Below, piece after piece: positions 24,201-36,200 of a stretch of 64,000 nt of DNA (its first letter is position 1; each line of letters opens with the position of its first letter). The position numbers were made by a program, and so were the translations under genes. Source of the stretch: Brasenia schreberi. Its lineage: Eukaryota > Streptophyta > Magnoliopsida > Nymphaeales > Cabombaceae. Where the stretch lies: assembly GCA_036023115.1 (NCBI GenBank), contig JAYKKT010000091.1, positions 28,338,001 through 28,402,000 on the forward strand, in the 5' to 3' direction. Under the pieces are notes generated by a model, which saw only the letters and a list, made by a program, of their open reading frames with translations, did no database searches and had not been told where the DNA came from.

Positions 24201-27200
24201 CTGCTGCATGAATAGGCTGATGCAATTGTTTATTCCATCTACTATCAATTATTTTCCACACGGGCACATAATCTCTTTTTTTTCCATTAAAGTTATTTCT
24301 GATTGCTTCTTTTGCCCTGTCCATGGATTCATAAAGGTAGCCCATAGATGGTTTCTCCTCGCTGTCAGCCAATCTCAAAACTTTCACTAAAGGACAAGTA
24401 ATTTTCAATAATCTGATACATGCATTTCAAAATGAACTTCTAAAAACCGTTTCTGCAATCTCATTTAACTTTCTGTTCCTTCTGTTTTGTGGCAACTCTG
24501 CAAATTGTTGCCACTCATCTGAGGAGAACATTCTCTTTAAAGCTTGCTTCTGTCTCACAATACTCTGTACAGATAAGAAGTTTGTTGCGAACCGAGTTGC
24601 AGCTGTGCGAAGAAGCTCTGCACCTTCTGTGTATCTCCTCATCATACATAAAACAAATGCATGGTTGTAAATAAATTTTGTAATATCTTGGCAACACTCA
24701 GTTGCTGCCTTTATTTCATCCATCTCACCGATGTCCTCGAGGATGAGATCTAAACAATGGGCTGCACATGGTGTCCAGTAGAAAGTCCCATAAATATCAG
24801 CTAACTCCTTTCCGGCTGCTTTGTAGTTAGCTGCATTATCTGTAATCAATTGGACTACATTTTCTAGCCCAACCTCTTGTATAACCTTATCAAATTCCTC
24901 TCGTAGGATCTCTGCAGTGTGCCTCTCCTCTGACATATCTAGAGATCTCAAAAACATGAGTCCTTTAGGACAATATACAAGAAAGTTTAGCAATGTCCTT
25001 CCTCGCCTATCGGTCCATCCATCTGCCATGATAGTGCATCCTGTTTCCTTCCACGATTGTCTCAAAGTCGAACAGTATTGCTGCACTTCAATCACGGTCT
25101 GATCTAATATCTTCCCTCTCAACTTCTGATAAGAGGGCATCCTGTATCCTGGACCAATGTTAGCAATTGCATCTGCCATTGCTTGAAAATGAAAACTGTT
25201 TGCTGCATTAAATGGAATGCATGTATCATAAAACCATCTGCCCACTGCAAGGTCTGCTTGATCGTGCAATTGTTCTGAAACCATAGCAGCACGAATTCCT
25301 GGCTGAGCACCAGGTGTAGTGGAAGGAGGAAAGAACGAATGTATGCTAGAAGAAGAAGCTCTTCCTCTACTCCTTCCTGAACTTCCTCTTCTGCCACCTC
25401 CAAAGTCTTCAGATGCAACCCTCTTTCCTCTGCTAGGTGCTCGCGAACTGCTACTACCAATATCTGTTCTAGCATCTAAAGGCAAACTATCAGTGAATCC
25501 AACTCCAGTGGCAGTAGCATCATCAGCTTCTTCACACATCTGGAAATCATCCTTTTGTTGTCTCCTTTCCTGTATGCTCTCAATCATCTGCAAGCATTGC
25601 CATTTAATACCTTCTGGCACACTTCTAACTCTGCCTGTGCATGGAGCAACTTCTTTCCTGGTTCCTGCTAGGTGGTGTTTCAACCTTGAAATTCCACCAC
25701 TAACCACCTTTTCACAAAATAAACATCTGATTTTTAACCTTGAACCCTCAACTGGTATACCCCACTGCCATGCCGGATCATCAGACTTTGAATGAGAGTC
25801 TCTACCACCCCTTCCTGCCATCTCAATGGAGTACTTTAATTCAAACAAAAACCTGAAAATAAAAGCACTTCGTAAATCCCCCAATCTTCAAATAACACTC
25901 AAATCGAGTGTCTCCCACTTCATGAATGCAATAAAAATCGTATACACACACTTAATAACTTCATATTTTGTCATTCAAAAAAAAAATCCGAAATAACACA
26001 AAAAACAATAAATATAAAGGAAAAAAAGGAAAAAAACATTAAAAATATACCTAAATCCGAGTTTGGAGGCTTGGACGGACACCGTAGGGCACGATTTTAG
26101 AGCTTTGAACACCAAGGAGGCGAAAACCGACTCTTAGGGAGCTTGAAGAACCCAAAAGGAGAGAGGAAACCCGCGAAAAATCGCGGGTTTCCCTTGGGCC
26201 GGGACCCTTTATAAGGGTCCCAGGGCGTATCGCCCGTATCGTACGATACGGGCGATACGCACCGTATCGTGCGATACGGGCCGTATCGCACGATACGGTG
26301 CGATACGCCCGCTATCGTGGTGGCTCACGATACGATACGCGATATGGTGCGATACGGACAACACTGACACCAGGTGAAGGTTCCAGATTGAAGATAAGAT
26401 GTTTATTTTGTGAGAGGGTGGTTAGTGGTAGAATTTCACGATTGAAACACCACTTAGCATGGACCAGCTATGTCACGTGGGTGCGGGTGCGGACATGAGT
26501 GTGGGTGCGAGATACGGCAAATTTCAAAAATTTTGAGTACGGCGACATTGCTAGGGTATATAATATTATATATTATATATAATATTTAAGCTAAAACAAG
26601 TGAGACATCAATTAACATAAGTATATGACAATAGCAAGTACACAACTTTATATTAAAGCAAAACATATAAATGGTAAACAACTACTAATTTCATCATAAT
26701 ACACAAATCAATCTTCACTATTCGGACCCATTTATCTAAAAAGACCCGAACTTCAAAATCGATACCAGATTTTGAAGCGTGAAATATCCACACAAAAGGA
26801 AGTGAAGAAGGTCTGCATTGAGATATTTTTCTATGTTCATTGGCGGAGTTTCATGGGAGATGATGGAAGACAAGCTGAATGAGCATTTTAGAAACTATGG
26901 TGAGGTAACTTAGGTGGTCATCATGGGAGATAAGGTCAGAGTCGACTAAGAGTCTTCAGTTTCATCGTCTTCATGGATTACTTCCTCTTTGATCAGGTTC
27001 TGCAGGATAAATACACCATAGACGGCAGAACTGTGAGTTATAATTTTTTTTTTGTATTTTTTTTTGCCATGCTGCACCGACGCGGTGTTGGTGTCGGTAT
27101 CGCACCCGTGTCAAGATCGACACTCTACCCCTTAGAAGTGTTTGTGTGACTTAGGAGACCAGGAAAGAAGTTGTTTCTTACACAGGCAGAGTTAGAAGTT

Positions 27201-30200
27201 TGTCAGAAGGCATTAAATGACAATGTCTTTAGGTGATTGACAGTATACAAGAGAGGATACAACAAAAGGATGATTTGGAGATGTTTGAAGAAGATGATGA
27301 TGCTATTGGATTAACTGATAGTTTGCCTTCAAATGCCAGAACAGAGATTGGTAGTACAGTTCACGAGCACCTAGTAGGAGAAAGAGGGTTGCTGAAGACT
27401 TTGGAGGTGGTAGAAGAGGAAGTTCAGGAAGGAGTAGAAGAAGAGCTACTTCTAGCATACATTCATTTTTTTCCTCCTACCACTACACCTGGTGCTCAAC
27501 CTGAAATTCGTGCTGTTATGACTTTAGAGCAACTGCATGATGCAGACCTTGCAGTGGGGAGTTGGTTTTATGATGCATGCATTTCATTTAATACAACAAT
27601 CAGTTTTTATTTTCAAGTAAAGACAGTTGCAATTTCTAACATTGGTCTAGGATACAAGATGCCCTCCTATCATAAGCTGAGAGGAAATATCTTAGATAAG
27701 ACTGTCATTAAAGTTCAAGAATATTATTCGACTTTGAAAGAGTCATGGAAGGAGACAAGTTGCACTATCATGGCAGATGGATTGACAGATAGGCGAGGGA
27801 GGACTTTGCTAAACTTTCTTTTCTACTATCCTAAATGACTTATGTTTTTTAGATCTCTAGACATGTCAGAGGAGAGGCACACTGCGGAGATCCTACGACA
27901 AGAATTTGATAAGGTGATATGCGAGGTTGGGCTAGAGAATGTAGTTTAATTGATTAAAGATAATGCAGCTAACTACAAAGCAGTTGGGAAGGAGTTAACT
28001 GATACTTATGAGACTTTCTATTGGATACCATGCACAACCCATTGTTTAAATCTCATCCTTAAGGATATTGGTGAGATGGATGAGATAAAGACAATAATTG
28101 AGTGTTGCCAAGATATCACAAAATTCATTTACAACCATGCATTTGTTTTATGTATGATGAGGAGATATACAGAAGGTGCAAAGCTTCTTTGAACAGCTAC
28201 AACTCGGTTTGCAACAAACTTCTTATCTTTATAGAGTATTGTGAGACAGAAGCAAAAGAATGCTCTCCTCAGATGAGTGACAACAATTTGCAGAGTTGCC
28301 TCAGAACAGAAGAAACCGAAAGTTGAATGAGATTTTCAAGACAGTCTTCAGGAGTACATTTTGGAATGCATGTGTTAGACTGTTGAGGATTACATGTCTA
28401 TTAGTGAAGGTTTTGAGATTGGTTGATAGTGAGGAGAAACCATCTATTGGCTACCTTTATGAAGCCATGGATAGGGCAAAAAAAGTCAGTAGAAATAATT
28501 TTAATGAAAAAAAGAGAGATTATGTGCCCGTATGAAAAATTATTGATAATAGATGAAATAAACAATTGCATCAGCTGCAACAACATATTATCTAAACCCA
28601 TCATTCAGGTACTCATCAAGCTTCAAAAGTGACGATGAGGTTAATCGAGGCATCATTGATTGTATAGATAGATTAGTCTCTGATGAGAGCAGAGCAGATG
28701 CTATACATCAAGAGATGGAGATCTATGATAATGCTTTCACTTGATGGGTTTCCTTTTAGCAATTCGCAACCACACTACTATGTGTCGAGGTAAATTGTTT
28801 ATCTTTGTATTTAAGTTTCTTAAATCAATACATCTTATATTATTATAGATTATATCTCTAATGTGTGTCTTTTTCTACATATGTTTGGTGGAATAGGTTT
28901 GAAACTGATTGCCCGAACCTTAAGGATTTTGCAGTCAAAGTTTTGAGTCAAACCTGTAGTGCAATGGGTTGTGAAAGGAATTGGAGTATCTTTGAATACA
29001 TCCATACAAAAAAGCGCAACAGGTTGGAACATAAGCAATTGAATGATTTAGTTTTTATTCATTGTAACATGCCCCTTCGTGAAAGGTAATGTTGCATTAC
29101 TTAGTACTTAAATGTTCAATTCAATAAATTGTTTGACTTCAATTGTTAATATTATTTACTAATTACTTATCTTTCTTTGTTGTAGGCAATTAAAATAAAT
29201 AAATAGACAAGAAAGCCAATTTGATCCAATAAGTTTGGATAATTTTGATATATTAGAAGACTGGATTATAGAAGACAGTGAAGAAAATGCCCTCCTAACT
29301 GAAGAAGACATTGCATGGATTAATTTGGAAGGAACGCAACAACAATATGAAGGAGATGAAGAATTTGATTTTCAAGTTGAAGGTGTTGCAGTTGCTGCTG
29401 CTGATGATGATGATCTTCAACAAGGAGAAGATGAAGATTATTTAGTTGATGATCCTGATTACAATTTGTAAGATGTAAATGTATTTCATTTTTTTGATTC
29501 AAAATATGTAAATTTGGATGCAATTGTTCGATGTTGAATGCTCAATCTGTACTAAACTTTGCATTATATGAATTTAAAGCTATTACCATATTTTTCCTGA
29601 TTTTTTCTAGATTTTTTCTGATTTTTCTTGATTTTTAAATATTTTTCTATTTTTTTATTATTAAAGTATGATACACTATGATACGATACGCCCGTATCAT
29701 GGAGCCCAGCGATACGCGTTAGACAACATTGGTGCATACTTCATTTTCTTTCTTATTTATGATGCTTTTCGTGAGAGTAGAAGCTACATGAAAATTTGAT
29801 ATCATACCAAATTCTGCATGAATTTAGCGTGCTAAGTTTTGTTTACTTTATTATTAAAGTAATTGATTGACTTTATCTTTTGGTTGGAGCTTCTTTTTAC
29901 CTGAGCACTCAAAAGAAACACTGTGTCAATGCTTGATGATTTGTTTTTTATAGTTAGTGAAAACAATACAAATCTCACCAGATGATGAGCTTGATAATCA
30001 GTTAATCAGTTAAAGATGTCTTTAAGGAAATGACTTGATTCTTGTTCTCTCTATTTGCTTGGTTTCATGTCTATAATATATCGTTAATGTGCATAGTTGA
30101 TGTTCTTTAGTTTCTACATCACTACCAATGTTTGTTACAGTTAAAGGTATATTTCTATATGATACCATGTTGCCACTGAGTTTTCGCATGGCTGCTTTGT

Positions 30201-33200
30201 TTCAGGAGCCTGATATTGCCTGAGCATTTAAAAGAAATCTATCACTGCATCACGCTCATGTCTTAATTCTGGAATTTTAGTCAGACGACATTATCGGGTT
30301 AGGATGTATGTGTTATTTTTCAGCTTACTATGTTACAGTTTTCACAGTTCAATGACTTGCAAGAGTGTTACCTTCAAAAGAGGCGGAAAACTTCTAACCG
30401 GTCTATCAAACAAGAAGGAGATTCTAATACCCTAAGTAGAGAAGGGTATCATGCAGGTCTTGAAGATTTCCAGTCTGTACTTACAACCTTTACTCGATAC
30501 AGGTGATCATATTGCAATATCTTAATGATTGATTGGCTCTTAACAGTATATCTAGATGAGATTTCTTTAATTGTCTTACCTTTTTGAGATGCATCTTGAT
30601 TAATGTGTTGTACCTTTTAGCCGTCTACGGGTCCTTGCAGAACTTAAGCATGGGGATCTATTTCATTCAGCAAATATAGTGTCAAGGTGAGATTCTTGAT
30701 GTGCACATGACTAATTTCTAAAGTGCATTGAGTGTACATTTGGGTAAAATTTCTGCACTAATACAGATACTTGTTTTCAATGTGTTGGTTAGCATTTGGA
30801 AGAATTTAAAGTTAGAAAAACTTAACAAGCTGCTTATTCACAATAAATTTGCTAGACGGGTTCTGTTTGAATCTTAAAAGACTTTGCTGGAGAGGAGAGG
30901 ACTATTACATTGCATGCACAATAGAGGTTAATGATGAATGCTTAAAGAATGCCAGGAGCAGGAAATGGATGCTCTATGCATGATGGTTAGCTATAGAAAG
31001 CTCAAGTATAAGGAAAGTTTGGATGATGTCTGGCTGTCTTGAGTAGCATCTGCTAATTGGAGAATTCCCAGTATAACAATTTTTACGTTTGCTGCCAAAA
31101 GTGAAAGAATTGATGCCTTCAGTCATCTGTCAAATACACATATGCACACAGAGACACCTTAGACTTACACATCCTCTTTCGAGAACACCCTGTTGCTTAC
31201 ATTCAAGATACAAATTAAATATGTCAAGAACTGCTTCAGAAGAAACCTATTGGAAAACATAAAGACATACAAAATTACCTATTTGCTTGATAAACATCGA
31301 ATTGCTGTTGACCCTTTGGTTTAGCAACACGCATGTATGCTTCCTATTATAGATTATTCTTAGTCACTTTGCATGCCATTAATGCCTTAAAAATTGAAAT
31401 TCTTGGGTTTGCTACTTATTTTGGACAATACTTCAAGGGATTGTCACAAACTGAGTTTATCCTGTATGCCTCATGTTGGATTTTGTATTAGCTGCTTTTA
31501 AAACCTTCTAAGTGGTCTATCACCAACTTCACTGTGCATCATGTTGGTATTTTACAGCGAACAGGATCTGCTGACAAATGCATTTTTCAATTGCTTGTGC
31601 CTAGTTACCTCTGGTCATATTTGTAGTGATGTTTGGCATCTGTGCTTATTGTGATTTCTATTATCAATTTGTTCCATGTTTTTGTATTGTCTAAATGTGC
31701 TTCCTGTGAAGCAACTCACTAATCTGAATTTGTGTATTTCTATTATTAGTAAATGCAGTCTGTGGGGGTCTTTGTAACTATTGTTTCTTATCCGCCTTCT
31801 GCAAGGGTTACAAACTTCTGCTTTTCTAGGCATCCTGTTTTCCAATAGATTCTTCTTTTTTTAAAAATTGTTATGCTTCCTGCCTGCTTCTTTTTCTATG
31901 TATTTGACTCAAAGAACTTGTCTTGTACTTTAAGTTTTTCCTTGACAAGAGTGTTCCTGTTCCCAGTGCTTCTTTACTAAGATCACATTTGTAGAGCTCC
32001 TGATTTCCTGCTACCTACCGTGGCAAGACTAGAAGAATATACTTGTTTCCTTAGTCTTTCTTCTTGATCTTTTCCTTATTGTAACTGTCTGCCATCAGTA
32101 TATTTTCCAGGATGGATATCTTCTCCATAAAAAACTCTTCCCTTTTTCTCATTTTCTAGGTTATTGTTTTCAATATTTGATCTTCACACTCTTTTGTCAC
32201 TCATTTTTACATTTTTACAAGTGGCAATGGATCTATTCCTAATTTTTCAATTGCAACTACAGCATTGAATTTGATCGAGATGATGAGTTATTTGCTACTG
32301 CTGGAGTCTCCAGACGTATCAAGGTGTTTGAATTTTCTACAGTAAGTACTGAGGAATATGATCAGTTATATTTAGCTTTTATCGGTCAATGGTGTTTAAT
32401 ATTTAGTACACGTCTTCCCCCTTTTAGGTTGTGAATGAACCTGCTGATGTGCACTGCCCTGTGGTTGAGATGTCTACTCGGTCAAAGCTTAGTTGTCTGA
32501 GTTGGAACAAATGCATTAAGAACCAGATTGCAAGTAGCGATTATGAAGGCATTGTAACTGTGTGGGATGTAAACACACGCCAGGTAATCAGGAAGCCTCA
32601 CATTGGAATTGTTCTTGTAGAACGTAGAGGAACAATAATGGTTTACGCAGTTGTTGAACCTTCAGAGTATCATGGAATATGAGGAGCATGAGAAGAGAGC
32701 ATGGAGTGTTGATTTTTCACGGACAGAGCCCTCTATGCTTGTATCCGGAAGTGATGATTGTAAGGTACAAATCTTCCATGACCATGGTTCACAAATGCAA
32801 CATAATATTGACATACTTTTCATTTTGAGAACATATGCGATGTTTTCTTTTAACAGTGTCAAGTGCAAAGTTAACTTCTTGTATAATGATCATCAGCTCT
32901 AGTCAGAAGATAGTTACGAATGCTAAAACTCAAATGTTATAGTGGAGAGTGAAGTATAATTTTTAATGGCATTTGGTTGCGCTATTCAGAGAGCTTTTCA
33001 TTTTCATTGTACTAATAACATACCAGGCACCTAAATTCTGGAGAAACTCTAGTGCCATAGTTGTGATTTTCAAAGCAAATGAGAAGTCTATGAGAGAAAA
33101 CAGATTTTTTGTTGTACACCAAGTTTTGCTCTCTGAATGATCTAGCTTATTGGGAGTTAACTGCTAACATGGCACACGATAGGGATCTGTGGAAACAAAG

Positions 33201-36200
33201 AATCCATGTAGCCGACCCCGTCTAGTATGAGAAAAGGCTTAGTTGTTGTTGTTGTTGTTGTACACCAAGTTTTGCTCTCTCTCTCTTGTTGTGTGTTTTC
33301 TAAAATTTCTACCTGCAAACATGGCTTGGTCTAGTGATATATGATTCCGGTGTGGCATAATAGGTAAAGGTCTGGTGCACCAAGCAAGAAGCGAGCGTTC
33401 TCAACATTGATATGAAGGCAAATATTTGCTGTGTCAAATATAATCCCGGATCAAGCAGATACATAGCAGTGCGTAGCTCATCTGATTCCCCACTTATCAT
33501 ATTGCTTCCCTGTTTTGCTTACCATGTTGATATTTTTTTATGCCAACCTGTTTTTTCTTCAGGTCGGTTCTGCTGACCATCACATTCACTACTATGATAT
33601 CCGAAATATCAGTGCACCATTACATGTTTTAAGTGGACATAGAAAAGCAGTTTCATATGTGAAGTTTTTGTCCAACAATGAGCTAGCATCAGCATCGACA
33701 GACAGCACATTGCGGTTGTGGGATGTAAAGGAAAACTCTCTTGTATGTTTTATTTCTTCATTCCCTAACTTGATCTTGTTCTTATGTTTATTAAAATATC
33801 AGGCCAAGTTTTCCTTTTGTATTGAGCATAAGATTTAGACATAGAGCATATCTTAATTGTTGATTTGACCCTCTAAAATATATTTTATTCATCAGAAAAC
33901 AAAAGAATACAAGAGGGAATGAAGAAGGGTGCAGGTCGGCACCCCTTGGCTACCGTCACCTGCAGTCCACGTTTTTCACTTCTCCTAACCCTAATGACAA
34001 TACTTTAAATACTACTAACCTAACTTGAAAGACTAAAATGCCCCTAATCAGTAACTAATAGGATTCAGTCCCAACAGAATCTTATCCATTGGGATCCAAA
34101 TCGTACATAACTCACACTAATTACATAGAACTGAACATAAAGACATTACACGACACAACCTAGACTCTAAACACTCTGTCAACTTGCTCTTCACAACACG
34201 CCCCCTCAAGTTGACTCCTGAAGACTTGTAATTTTCAACTGTGACAGTGCTTTCTGAAGGCCATTGACTGATGCTGATTTGGTAAAAATATCTGCCAATT
34301 GATCCTCTGAGTGAACATAAACTAGATTGAAAATTCCTTTGGAAATTTTTTCTCTGATAAAGTGACAGTCGATCTCAATGTGCTTTGTCCTTTCATGGAA
34401 GACTGGATTCTGTGCTATTTGCAGGGCAACTTTACTGTCTGTAAAGAATGTAATCAGAGAGTTTTCTTTAAATCCAATTTCTTCTAGGAGTGAGATAATC
34501 TACTGTCTCTCACATATACTTAGAGCGATAGCTCGGTATTCTGCCTCTGCACTCGATTGGGCTACCACAGACTGTTTCTTGCTTTTCCAAGATACAATAT
34601 TTCCTCCTACACGTATTACATAGCCTGATATTGACCTTCGATCAGTCTTCGAACCTGCCCAATCAGTATCAGAGTAAATTTTTATATCCAAAGTTGGGTG
34701 TGGAGTATATAGCAGGCCATACGTGATAGAGGATTTCAAATATCGAATAATATGGAAAATTGTATTCATATGATGTTTAGAAGGACTGTGCATCCACCTA
34801 CTTGCATATCCAACTGTAAAGCTGATATCTGGTCTTGTGATCGTTACATATATTAGTTTTCCTACTAATCTTTTGTATTTTCCAACATCTTCATAGGGTT
34901 TTGCAAGCTCGAGATTATCACCCTTAGGGATTTCCATAGGAATGGAGCATATTCGGTAATCTTCCATTTTCGTTTCTTTCAGTAGGTCTAGGATATATTT
35001 CTTCTGGCTTAAGAATAATCCATTCTCTTTATGAATTACTTCTATTCCCAAAAAATAATATAACCTTCCTAAATCTTTCAGATCAAATAATGTATGGAGC
35101 CTTTTCTTTAGATAGGTTATACCTTCAACATCATCTCCTGTAACGATAATGTCATCTACATATACCAGTAATATAATAGTCTTCTGATCTCATTTGATGA
35201 AGAGTGTGTGATCATTGACACATTGCTTAAAGCCCAGCTACATGATTCCATCACTAAATTTTTCAAACCAGACCCGTGGAGATCACTTTAACCCATAAAG
35301 TGATTTCTTTAACTTACAAACCTTGTTCTGCATCTTTTTCATTGTATACCCGGGAGATAAATCCATATAAATGCCTTCTAGAAGATCACCCTGAAGGAAT
35401 GCATTCTTAACATCTAACTGCCATAATTGCCATCCTTTATTTACTGCCAAACTCAAAATAATCTTGATAGTGTTCATCTTTGTAATATGAGCAAATGTTT
35501 CTGTATAGTCTATACCAAAAGACTGACTATATCCTTTAGCTACTAGTCTAGCTTTATATTTTTCTGTATTGCCATCAGCCTTATACTTCACAGAAAATAC
35601 CCATTTACATCCCACTGTTTTTCGTCCTGTGGGCAGAATTGTTAGTTTCCATGTGTTATTCCAATTTCTTCTTCCATTGGTGTTTTTCACTCTGGATGTT
35701 GTCTTGCTTCTTCGTAGGTTTTTGGTATGAGAGTAGAATCTGCTTTCATAATAAACACCTGATATTCTCTGGGATAATTAGAGTAAGATACCATTTTTTC
35801 CAAGAAATATTTCGCTGTTTTCCGTTTTCCTTTTCTGATAGCAATAGGTAAGTCATCCAACTCATTATTAGAATGTTGGGAGACTTCCTGAATCTGATGT
35901 GGAACTGATTTTGGGACGGAATTATGATCAGGAGTGATTGATAGCTGAGGAGCAACAACCTTCCTTTCCCTTCTGGTATACACTTGTATATTTTCTGCAT
36001 GAGAAAATGACATCTCTTCCTCTCCTTCATAATGTATACGATGTGCTTTTGTTGGTGTAAGTGGCATGACATAGGGAGTCTGCATAGATGAATGACCAAC
36101 TTTTGATAAATCATAAAATGAAGTATCTTCATGAAAAGTGACATCCATTGTAACATATAGCTTTCTTTTTAGTGGATCATAGCATTTATAACCTTTTTGA

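Larger units (their letters stand above)
22996..26366 (-). mobile_element. Inner hAT transposon (hAT-B), nested in hAT-A
   Basis: 3371 bp with inverted ends CAGTGTTGTC (22996-23005 and the inverse ending 26366). It is flanked by an exact 8-bp duplication ACACCAGG (22988-22995 and 26367-26374). The duplication lies within the BED zinc-finger coding part of hAT-A, so the host copy's codons resume right after it. The transposase runs on the minus strand, opposite to hAT-A. The two copies share family, coding text and terminal motif arrays. Confidence 0.95.
22925..29471 (+). pseudogene. hAT-A transposase, disrupted
   Basis: The start [18 protein letters not shown] is at 22925. Two in-frame TAG codons follow, then the inner hAT. 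The BED zinc finger resumes at 26374 ([20 protein letters not shown]) and is cut again at 26467. From 27155 the DUF659/RNase-H-fold core is readable ([19 protein letters not shown], then [14 protein letters not shown] and [15 protein letters not shown]) with several stops. The hAT dimerisation domain is at 28890-29089 ([20 protein letters not shown]) and the acidic C-terminus ends DDPDYNL at 29471. It is unable to make an active enzyme. Confidence 0.88.
22424..29731 (+). mobile_element. Outer hAT transposon (hAT-A) in COP1 intron 4
   Basis: The ends are CAGTGTTATCTG at 22424 and its imperfect inverse (AGACAACATTG) ending at 29731. They are flanked by an exact 8-bp target duplication GTGCATAC (22416-22423 and 29732-29739), as hAT elements make. 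It codes a plus-strand transposase pseudogene. Removing the inner hAT (22996-26366) leaves about 3.9 kb, and removing the 687-bp insertion at 26468-27154 as well leaves about 3.2 kb, close to the 3.4 kb of the inner copy. Confidence 0.92.

Noticed and set aside
24515..25475. Additional open frames overlapping the hAT-B transposase
   Set aside because: They are shadow frames of the transposase without BED, DUF659 or hATC motifs.
22430..26360. Repeated short words resembling a CRISPR-like array
   Set aside because: The repeats have no regular unit and spacer structure, lie at hAT element ends with exact target duplications, and the locus is a plant nuclear gene.
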